From positions 62,001 to 126,000 of the forward strand of contig JALIHJ010000050.1 in NCBI GenBank assembly GCA_022984795.1: DNA of 64,000 bases. Reading direction: 5' to 3'. The stretch comes from Fabrea salina. Its lineage: Eukaryota > Ciliophora > Heterotrichea > Heterotrichida > Fabreidae. Under the pieces are notes generated by a model. The model saw only the letters and a list, made by a program, of their open reading frames with translations, was not told the DNA's origin and did no database searches. This document shows positions 54,655 to 63,319 of the stretch, piece by piece. A program made the translations under genes and the position numbers. Each line of letters starts with the position of its first letter. Positions within the stretch are counted from its first letter, which is position 1.

Positions 54655-55674
54655 TTACTCGTTATCCGGGTATTGAGTGTTAAAGTTAGGCAGTGACCCT
54701 GTAGCAAGTTTGAAGGAATCCTGCTTGAGGAGAGGAAAATCTTGGCCTCCGGAATCCTGCCTGAAAAAACTAAACTCAGCACTCCCAGTGGAATCCGACC
54801 TTAAAAGAGGCATTTCAGCTTTACCGAAAAATGCTTCGTGTAGTGGCTTGTTTTTTTGGAAGTCATCTCTGTTAGAGTCAAACCTCATAATGTTATTCAT
54901 TACAATTCGGTTTTGCTCTTCATGAGCTTCGAAGTTGAATTCTTCAGGGAAAAGGAATCTAGGGTGGGGCAGTGGAGTTCCAATAAAGTTAGGAGTAGCA
55001 ACTGTTTCTAAGCTGGACCTTTTAGAAGAAGGCTTTGCGAACTTGTTTTTTTCAGTTGCTAAACTGTAGAGTAGGTTAGCGTCTTCTTCTTCGTTGATTA
55101 AAAGTTTCTTCTTGGGCAGGGGTTTTTGGGTGTTGGTTTCGGGTGTGTTTCGTTTTCTGAGAGTATATCTGGATTCAGGCAAACACTTCCACTTGTTTTT
55201 GCGGCAGATTCCTTCACTGGTGGGGTTGAGTAGAATCTTAGCTATTTCGGGGTCATTTAGTAAGTCTTGCAGGTTGCCTTTGAGTTTCAGATGACTGGGT
55301 TTCTTTCTGTTATGGAGTCTTAAGTTCCTTCTGACTGTGCTGTAGAAGTGGTTCTTTACAGAGTTGTCGGTTCTTCCAGGTAAGTGGTTCGCGATGCATG
55401 ACCACTTGTTACCGTAGATTTGGTGGTACTTGAACAAAGTAATTTCTTCGTCGCGAGTCCATGCCTCTTTGTTGACAGTTGTTCTTAGGTGGTTGTGCCA
55501 CCTTTCTCTGCACTGTTTTCCGCTTCTGCGTAATTTTTACCTGTTCCTAATGTTGTAATGTTCTACTAAGAGTTTTGAAATTTTTGACCACTTTGTGTCG
55601 CCTATTTCGTTTATCAGTTGCAGAAGGGCTTCGTCCTCTTCTGGTCCCCAGTTCTTTCGGTCGTAGTTTGACAT
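54655..55674 (-). CDS. R2R3-type Myb transcription factor (one 15-nt intron)
   Basis: Exons 55674-55541 and 55525-54655 encode 334 residues. The first Myb repeat is NWGPEEDEALLQLINEIGDT ... RSGKQCRERWHNHL; the second is EAWTRDEEITLFKYHQIYGN ... LPGRTDNSVKNHFYS. Both have the spaced Trp residues and recognition helices typical of c-Myb R2 and R3. The rest is Ser/Asn-rich with repeated LLRSDSTGS / FFRQDSGG / LLKQDSF phosphosite-like motifs near residues 290-325. It probably binds DNA and regulates transcription in the nucleus. Without the splice, the first repeat is lost. Confidence 0.9.
55526..55540 (-). other. 15-nt intron in the Myb gene
   Basis: The coding strand reads GTAAAAATTACGCAG. Phase 2; A at position 10; retention gives TAA at once. 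It falls inside the recognition-helix region of the first Myb repeat (RNR|SGKQCRERW), so splicing is needed for DNA binding. Confidence 0.92.
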
Positions 55675-55758
55675 ATTTTTATTTCTCTTGTTGGGAATCA
55701 TAAGTTTGTGTTTAATGCATTTCGTTACAAAATGAGTAGTTATGGATCTTTTTAACCC

Positions 55759-57070
55759 TTCTTAAGTATAAATGGAAACATACTGCCCTCAGAAATGTCA
55801 AGCTATTTCCCAGTGTGAGTGTGGAGAGTTGCTGTGTCTTCATATTGTCACCGAGCATGCTATGGCAGGGCATGCTTCACATCCTCTTTCCCAAAGAGTC
55901 AGGCTGGATAGAATACTTGCCCCAATTTCTCGAAGAAAAGCAGAGATTGTAAAATTGGGTGAGTCTATTATCTCCCAGGTCCAGGCCATAACCTCCTACC
56001 AACTCAACTTACTCAAAGGACTCAAGAAAAGGGTCATTCAACTCCACGACGAGCCAGAGATCATTAACCAAGTTAGTAAGTGGGCAGATGCTGTAGGACC
56101 TTCCAAGAACCATCTAGAACAACTCAAAGCCCTGATTGACTCACTGGGAACTGAAAAACTGCCCTTAGTTGTGTCTGGAAGTGATGACAAAACTATCAGG
56201 GTTTGGAAGCAAGGACAAGCTAGGGTGCTGGCAGGCCATACTGCAGAGGTGGGATCAGCTACTGTGTCCAAGAGCAAGGAGTTCCTTGTGTCTGGTGGCT
56301 TAGACAACACAGTGAGGGTGTGGAGTCTAGCTACTGGGGAGCAGACTCAGCTACTCAAAGGACACAGTGATAAAGTATACACTGTGGCCATTTCTAGAAA
56401 GGACAAGTTTGTGGTGTCTGGAGGCTCAGACAACACACTGAGGGTATGGAATCTAGAATCTGGAGCACAAACTATGGTTCTGCAAAGCCATAGTAGTGCT
56501 GTCTGGTCAGTGGCCATCTCTAGAAAGGACAAGTTTGTGGTTTCTGGAGGCTTAGACAAAACAGTGAAGGTATGGAATCTAGAATCTGGAGCACGAATTC
56601 TGGTTCTACAAGGCCATACTGCTGGCATCAAATCAGTGACCATCTCTAGAAGGGACGAGTTTGTGGTGTCTGGAGGCTTAGACAAAACAGTGAGGGTGTG
56701 GAATCTAGAATCCGGAACACAAACTCTGGTTCTACAAGGCCATACGAACCGGGTACATTCAGTGGCAATTTCAAGAAATGATGAGTTTGTAGTATCTGGA
56801 AGCAGTGACAAAACCATCAGAGTATGGAACTTGGCTTCTGGAGAAACAACTAGAGTTCTGGAAGGACATACAGCATCAGTAGTTTCAGTCAACCTATCAA
56901 GTGAAGATAACTACTTAGCATCTGGAGGTGCAACTCCTGAAAACTCAGTAAGAGTATGGAGCCTTGCAACAGGCAGGCAAGTCCAGCTCTTACAAGGCCA
57001 TACAAATGCAGTATGGTCTGTTAACTTAATCTAATTAATTAAAGTAACTATTAAACAAACTAGCCCTAAC
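55759..57070 (+). repeat. 1312-bp inverted repeat, copy 2 (WD40 gene)
   Basis: Inverted partner of 11756-13067. The 5-mer TTCTT stands at its left end (55759-55763) and again just outside its right end (57071-57075), which could be a target-site duplication or microhomology. The differing patch is 55838-55852. Confidence 0.93.
55772..57034 (+). CDS. B-box-like zinc finger plus seven WD40 repeats, copy 2
   Basis: The protein has 420 residues, identical to the product of 11792-13054 except in the B-box (CLHIVTEH here, CGHNFLEH there). The version here looks closer to an ordinary B-box (LCxxCxxEH-like spacing), so it may be the ancestral form; this is inference. The domain plan is as for copy 1. 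The 5' flank is different from copy 1 beyond 13 nt, so the two copies may be expressed differently. Confidence 0.9.
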   Translation: METYCPQKCQAISQCECGELLCLHIVTEHAMAGHASHPLSQRVRLDRILAPISRRKAEIVKLGESIISQVQAITSYQLNLLKGLKKRVIQLHDEPEIINQVSKWADAVGPSKNHLEQLKALIDSLGTEKLPLVVSGSDDKTIRVWKQGQARVLAGHTAEVGSATVSKSKEFLVSGGLDNTVRVWSLATGEQTQLLKGHSDKVYTVAISRKDKFVVSGGSDNTLRVWNLESGAQTMVLQSHSSAVWSVAISRKDKFVVSGGLDKTVKVWNLESGARILVLQGHTAGIKSVTISRRDEFVVSGGLDKTVRVWNLESGTQTLVLQGHTNRVHSVAISRNDEFVVSGSSDKTIRVWNLASGETTRVLEGHTASVVSVNLSSEDNYLASGGATPENSVRVWSLATGRQVQLLQGHTNAVWSVNLI

Positions 57071-57079
57071 TTCTTTTAG

Positions 57080-58417
57080 TTAAGATAACTGCTGCCAGTC
57101 CCTAATCATGATCTTCTGAATGCACAAAAGAGCAGCTTGGTTAACCTGGGGTTCTTCGCTTTGAAGGAGTTCCATAGCTTTAATCTTGCCACCTACCTTA
57201 TCCACAACAGTTTTTCCGTAAGGGTGGTGCCTTGAAAACTCGCCTATATCATGCAAAGCCAAAACTACAGTTTGGACATCATCAGAGTCTAGCAAGCCTA
57301 CTAGTTTCTTAAGGTTCAAGAAAGTGTTTTCTTCTAGGTGTTTGGCGTTTTCTTTCCAGAAACTTTCAGTGTGAGTGACTCCAGGGACGAGTTGTCCTTT
57401 TTCGAGTTCTTTAAGCCACTTTTCATAGGTAGAAAGTACCTTTATAGAGCTTTCCATGATGTCTCCCATGTCTTTGACGAGTTCTACTACGTCTTGGTCT
57501 TTTATTACTCTTCTAGAGATGTTGTCAATAATGTTGAGGAGGTGCTTGTCTACCATGACTTCTACGGCATCTTCGTTGTTGGTTAAGTTTTTAAGTGTTC
57601 CTAAAGCAACTCTAATTACTTTTTCTTTTTCAGTGCGTTTAAGTTCTTTAATTACTTTGTGAATGATGTCGTAGTCTTTCCTTAAAAAGTACTCCTGAAG
57701 TTCTTTGTTGAGTGAAATCATCCATAAACAGCATATAGTAGAGTACATTGCTTGGTGGAACCCTGACTTTTGCTCAAACATTGGCACCAGCACAGCTCTC
57801 ATTCCTCCTGTTTTTAAAAACTCTTCTTTGAAAGAATCAACTTTTAAAATAGGAACTAAAGCGTACACTACAGCTTCTAGACCTATTTCACTTGGAGCGT
57901 GGTTCACTAAAAAGTCTATGTGGGTTTTCCCGTGTTCTATGGCACTTTTGCGCTTGATTGCCATTTCTGAGATGACTATGCTTAAGACGTGAGCAGCTGC
58001 TTCAATAGTCAGGGCGCTGTAAGACCCAAAAGTCAAGTACTGTTTAAGGATTCCCACAAACTTCGAGCCTGGGTCGAGTCTTAGAACCTCAGCAACTAAG
58101 TAATGGTCATCAACTAGGATTCCGTCTAGAGTAGCTAGCACTGAACTAGTTAAAGCAGGTTCTTCTCTGACTTTTTCAAGGATTGAAAACAAAGCCTTTA
58201 ACGCTGGCTTGGGGTCTGCTTTTAGTTTTTGGCGCTGTGCTTCTAAGTCTTGTTTCATAAACTCTAAGTAAACCTGCCCCGACCCCCTTTCAAGCATGTC
58301 TTCGCTTTCGTATTTCTGGATGTCGTTCTTGATGAACTCTTTGTTGTTAAGGTACTCTCCGGGGTGAGTCACAAAGGCCACTGAAAAAGCCATGATTCTG
58401 TCTCTGCCTTCTGCCAT
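57080..58417 (-). CDS. ATP6V1H/VMA13: V-type ATPase subunit H
   Basis: The protein has 445 residues (human about 483). It is HEAT/ARM-like throughout. The C-terminal domain is diagnostic: GVTHTESFWKENAKHLEENT, LALHDIGEFSRHHPYGKTVV and VNQAALLCIQKIMIRDWQ. Subunit H bridges the V1 and Vo sectors and silences free V1. V-ATPase acidifies food vacuoles, lysosomes and the contractile-vacuole system in ciliates. It is divergent from the RPC1 gene with 29 nt between starts and convergent with WD40 copy 2. Confidence 0.93.
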   Translation of the reverse strand: MAEGRDRIMAFSVAFVTHPGEYLNNKEFIKNDIQKYESEDMLERGSGQVYLEFMKQDLEAQRQKLKADPKPALKALFSILEKVREEPALTSSVLATLDGILVDDHYLVAEVLRLDPGSKFVGILKQYLTFGSYSALTIEAAAHVLSIVISEMAIKRKSAIEHGKTHIDFLVNHAPSEIGLEAVVYALVPILKVDSFKEEFLKTGGMRAVLVPMFEQKSGFHQAMYSTICCLWMISLNKELQEYFLRKDYDIIHKVIKELKRTEKEKVIRVALGTLKNLTNNEDAVEVMVDKHLLNIIDNISRRVIKDQDVVELVKDMGDIMESSIKVLSTYEKWLKELEKGQLVPGVTHTESFWKENAKHLEENTFLNLKKLVGLLDSDDVQTVVLALHDIGEFSRHHPYGKTVVDKVGGKIKAMELLQSEEPQVNQAALLCIQKIMIRDWQQLS

Positions 58418-58446
58418 TTTATTTAATCACTAAAGTGCATTATAAT

Positions 58447-61400
58447 ATGGCCCTAAACAACCCCTTGTCCTTTGCCAGGAACTCTGCTTTGAGCAAGCAC
58501 ATGTAAGTCATAGATAGTGAAGGAATAGAATTTAGCTTGCCTTCTGCCATAGACATTGAAAAACAAAGTGTAATAGAACTCATCAACAGACAACTTTACG
58601 ACGAAAACCACATTGCTACTATTCCTTTCGGCCCACTAGACATGCGTTTAGGAATCTCTGAAAAAACCAAAGTATGTGCTACTTGTCACCAAAAACTCCT
58701 AGACTGCCCTGGACACACTGGCTACATCAAGTTAGTGCTTCCAATATTCCATGTGGGGTACTTCAAGCACACCTTAACTATTTTGCAAGCTATTTGCAAG
58801 CACTGTTCTCGCTTGTTAGTTCCTAACCTTGAGTTCAAGTCTAAGTACTTAAACTACTCCAGAAACAGAGTCCTTGACATTTCTCAGCGCGAAACTCTTT
58901 TTAGAAACATTGTGAAAGAGTGCAAAAAGGTCAGGCAGTGTTTTTACTGCAAAAAAGAAAACGGCACTGTTAAAAAAGTCGCTCTCAAAATCATACACGA
59001 CAAGTACTCTGACAAAGAAGGCGAAAACCTTGAAGAACTCCAAGAAAGCATTGAGTTCATCAAGTCTCAGAGAAAAGAACTTTCAAACATCGGAAAGATT
59101 TTTGAAGAAGTTACTCCTTTGCAAGCTTTGAAGTTGTTTGAAGGCATAGCTCCTGACGATATTGAACTCTTAGGCATCAACCCTTCTATCTCTCACCCCA
59201 AAGACCTTATTTTGACTCATATACTAGTTCCTCCTGTGTGCATTAGACCTTCTGTGCAAGTGTCAGAAGGAGTAACTAACGAAGACGACCTCACAGTTAA
59301 ACTCCAGGAGATCATAAACCTCAACTCAGTTATGAAAGCTACCATTGACGAAGGCAAACCCCTTATCAAAGTTATGGAGGAGTGGGAGTACCTCCAAGGA
59401 ATCATCACTCAGTACATCAACAGCGAAGCTGCAGGACTCCCTCCTTCACTTACCACTGGCAAACCCATAAGGGCCCTTGCACAGAGACTCAAAGGAAAAC
59501 ACGGCAGGTTCAGAGGCAACTTATCAGGAAAAAGAGTGGACTTTTCTGCACGCACTGTGATTTCGCCTGACCCCAACTTAAGTATTGAAGAAGTAGTAGT
59601 GCCTAGACAAATGGCTATGGTGCTTACGTTTCCACAGAAAGTTACTTGTCAAAACATCCAGGAGATGAGGGACTTAATCAGAAAAGGGGCCTTTAACCAC
59701 CCAGGAGCTAACTTTGTAGAGTTCAAAGACGGCACCAAAATAGCTTTGCAGTACGCTAAAAGAGAAGAAATAGCTAGGTCGATCAAAGTAGGCGACACTG
59801 TAGAAAGACACTTAAGCGACGGAGACTACGTGCTTTTCAACAGACAGCCTTCCCTGCACAGGATCTCTATAATGGCCCACAAAGTAAAAGTGATGAAAGG
59901 AAAAACTCTTAGGTTCAACGAAAGCGTCTGTTCCCCTTACAACGCAGACTTTGACGGCGACGAAATGAACATCCACTTGCCGCAAACCCAAGAAGCCAGG
60001 GCTGAAATCAAGAACCTCATGAAGGTTTCTTCCAACATTTTGACTCCAAAAAGCGGAGAACCCATCATAGGTCCCACACAAGACTTTTTGACCTGTGCTT
60101 TTTTGCTGACCCAAAAAGACGTGTTTTACGACAGAGCTACTTTTTTCAAGTACATTTGTTACTTTTCAGACGCTAAAGAAAGAATAGACATTCCTACTCC
60201 CGCCATACTGAAACCCACTGAACTCTGGACGGGCAAGCAGCTGTTTTCAGTGCTGCTGAAACCTAACAACAAAAACGCACACTTGATTACTTTGGAACAA
60301 AAAGAAAAAAACTACTCAGGCAAAGGAGGTCCTATGTGCTGCAGGGACGGGTACGTAGTTATCAGGAACTCTGAGTTGATTTGTGGAAACCTTTGCAAAA
60401 GCACTATAGGCTCAGGCAACAAAAACGGAATAATTTTCAGTTTGATCAAAGAGTACTCAGAACAAGCTGCTGTGAGCTACATGATCCGGATGGCAAAACT
60501 AAGTGCTCGATGGACTATGGAACGAGGAATTACTATGGGGTTGTCTGACGTAACTCCTTCTAAAGCTTTGTTAGAAGCTAAAGAAGGCATTTTGCAAAAA
60601 GGCTTTGAAGAGTGCAAGGAGCAAATTAACCTTTTCAAAGAAGGAAAGCTTCCACTGAAGCCTGGGTGCAACGCAGAACAAACTCTAGAAAGTGTACTTA
60701 ACGGGAAACTCAGTGCACTCAGAGAGGAGTTAGGCGATATTCTGCGTCAAAGACTAAACATACACAACTACCCCTACGTAATGGCTATAAGTGGGTCTAA
60801 GGGGTCCAACATTAACTTGTCACAGATGATTGCTTTGGTAGGACAGCAAACTGTTTCGGGAAACAGAATTCCAGACGGGTTCTGGAAAAGAACCTTGCCT
60901 CACTTTTCTAAGTACGCTAGAACGCCCTCAGCCAAAGGGTTTGTAGCAAACTCTTTTTACACAGGAATGACTTCTACTGAGTTCTACTTCCACACTATGG
61001 GAGGCCGCGAAGGGCTCATAGACACTGCTGTGAAAACAGCTGAAACTGGGTACATGCAGAGACGACTCATGAAGAGTTTAGAGGACTTAAGCACTAAGTA
61101 CGACTACAGTGTTAGAACCTCTATAAACGAAATTGCCCAGTTTTTGTACGGAGACGACGCCTTAGAGCCTATGTTGATGGAAGATTGCGAAAAGCCAATA
61201 GACTTTGAGCGCTTGCTAGAAAACATCAAAGGAACAGTTAAAAGGGACTTTAAAGCAGTAACTCCTTATGAAATACTCAAAATAGGCTTAGCAGAAGTCA
61301 ATCAGCAAAGACTCAAAAAGGTTCCAGGACAAGAAGGCATGCTTCAAAGCCTCGACTGCTTTTTAGAGAAGCTAGCTAAAAGAACAGCTGATATGCGGGA

Positions 61401-62622
61401 GTTCGTAGGCCTAGACAGGTGCGAACACCACTGTGACATTGACCACAACAACTCAGTAGAAAGGTCTGCAGCTAACCTTATTAACTTTTCAGAAACACAA
61501 CTAAGGGCTTTTCTCCAGAAGTGCTGGGAAAAGCACCTTAAGTCCATGATTACTCCTGGGGAAGCAGTTGGGGCAGTTGCAGCTCAGTCCATAGGCGAAC
61601 CAGGGACTCAAATGACACTTAAAACTTTCCACTTTGCTGGAGTGGCTTCTATGAACATCACACTTGGAGTTCCCCGAATCAAAGAAATCATAAACGCAGT
61701 AAAAGAAATCTCCACACCTATTATTTCTGCTAAGCTCCTTAACGAAACTAGTTTAGTTGCTGCAAGAATAGCCAAAGGCAAACTTGAGAAAACTGTTTTA
61801 GGGGACATTGCAGAGCACGTAAAAGAAGTGTTTACTCCTAAAGGGTGCTATCTAAGCATCAAGTTAGATATGGCAGCTATCCAGAACTTAAGACTAGAAG
61901 TAAACGCTGAAAAAGTCAAAGCTGCTATACTTAAGTACGGAAGGCTTAAGCTTAAAGACTCGCATATCCAAGTAATGTCTCCTCACAAACTCCGAGTTAA
62001 CTCTTACGAAACAACCAGGGAAAAGCTTTACTTCAGCTTGCAAGAACTCAAAAACAAACTACCCCAAGTAATGATTTCAGGAATTCCAAGTATAGAAAGA
62101 GCTGTGATCAACATGGACAAGTCAGGCACTAAATACAGCTTACTGGTTGAAGGCTACGGAATTGACGAAGTTATGCGCACTACTGGAGTCGACCACAGAG
62201 CTTGTGTCACCAACCACGTTATGGAGACTGAAAGCATTTTGGGCATAGAAGCAGCAAGGAACACCATTATCAACGAAATAAAGTACACACTGAAAGAACA
62301 CGGAATCTATGTAGACCCCAGACACATTTCTTTGGTAGCAGACGTGATGACCTTTAAAGGACAGGTCCTAGGAATCACTAGGTTCGGAGTTAGTAAAATG
62401 CGCGAGTCCACTCTTATGCTTGCTTCCTTCGAAAAGACCACTGACCACTTGTTTGACTCTGCTTACAGAGGCACTGTGGACCCTATACAAGGAGTGTCTG
62501 AAAGAATCATTATGGGCAAACCTGTTAGTTTGGGTTCGGGGTTCTGCTCACTGCTGTACATGCAAGGCCAGGAAAAGTCGAGAGTGCCTGCTTGGCGTAA
62601 AAAACTTTTGTTATCTTCTTAG
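58447..62622 (+). CDS. POLR3A/RPC1: RNA polymerase III largest subunit RPC1 (one 15-nt intron)
   Basis: Exon 1 is 58447-58502 and exon 2 is 58518-62622; together 1386 residues, close to the family length (about 1390). Visible blocks: zinc site CATCHQKLLDCPGHTGYI, clamp KGKHGRFRGNLSGKRVDFSA, catalytic YNADFDGDEMNIHLPQTQ (near residue 494) holding the three Asp for Mg2+, and trigger-loop region AAQSIGEPGTQMTLKTFHFA. The end GLGSGF-like (LGSGFCSLLY) and the lack of a heptad CTD identify Pol III rather than Pol II. Pol III makes tRNA, 5S and other small RNAs in the nucleus. The ATG in exon 1 is needed: exon 2 alone has no ATG before the conserved N-terminus. Stop is TAG. Confidence 0.95.
58503..58517 (+). 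other. 15-nt intron in the RPC1 gene
   Basis: The sequence is GTAAGTCATAGATAG. Phase 2 (AT|T codes Ile); A at position 10; retention gives TAA immediately. It joins MALNNPLSFARNSALSKH to IEGIEFSLPSAIDIEKQ, the conserved RPC1 N-terminus. Confidence 0.92.
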
Positions 62623-62628
62623 TTAAAC

Positions 62629-63318
62629 ATGGATGAAATAAGTGAGTTAATCCAGATTAAACAAAGAAGTGTTAAAGGACTGCTTAGGGACTTGAAAAGT
62701 TTACTAGTTGAAGCCCAGGTTTTCCAGCCAAGAGGCCTGGCAATGGCACTTATACTGGGAATTGTGTTTAAAAACAATAAAAAGTGGTCTTTTAAGTACG
62801 GATTCAGCATGCTTAGAGGACTGTTAAAAGACTACAACAGACAAGCTAAGCAAACTAACAGAAAAGGAACTTTAAAGTGCCTAAACGAAGTCTTCAAAAA
62901 GAACTTAAGACTGCGTCTCCAAATGTTCCACAAAGCTGCAGCTCAGCACAAAGCACACTTAACTATTTTTCTGAAAGGAATCAGAACTATTTCAAAAGCA
63001 CTCAAAAGACTTGCACTCTCAAAGTGGAAAGTTACTTGTAAATACTCCAAAAAACCCATTAAGGCAACTCAGACACCTATTAAGTACAAGAAAGCTTCCC
63101 CTGTAAGATTTTGCAAAACTCCAAAGTTAAGTAGTGACTCTAGCACTCAGGCTTCTTCTAGGAGCTTGCACTCGCCTTGCAAAAACCTTTTTTTAAATTC
63201 AGTAGTACTGCCTAGCCCCACTTCCATCCACGACTACATTGACGACTTCACAGAACTCAGTCACCACAACCTCAAAGTTGTTTACCACAGCAAACTGAAT
63301 AATTCAAACTATAAATAA
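62629..63318 (+). CDS. Basic helical protein of unknown function
   Basis: The protein has 229 residues. The first ~140 are strongly helical and Lys/Arg/Leu-rich (QMFHKAAAQHKAHLTIFLKG); the rest is Ser/Pro-rich. No family is recognised. It begins 6 nt after the RPC1 stop and ends 1 nt before the next ATG, so it is wedged between two conserved genes on the same strand. Confidence 0.65.
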   Translation: MDEISELIQIKQRSVKGLLRDLKSLLVEAQVFQPRGLAMALILGIVFKNNKKWSFKYGFSMLRGLLKDYNRQAKQTNRKGTLKCLNEVFKKNLRLRLQMFHKAAAQHKAHLTIFLKGIRTISKALKRLALSKWKVTCKYSKKPIKATQTPIKYKKASPVRFCKTPKLSSDSSTQASSRSLHSPCKNLFLNSVVLPSPTSIHDYIDDFTELSHHNLKVVYHSKLNNSNYK

Positions 63319-63319
63319 A

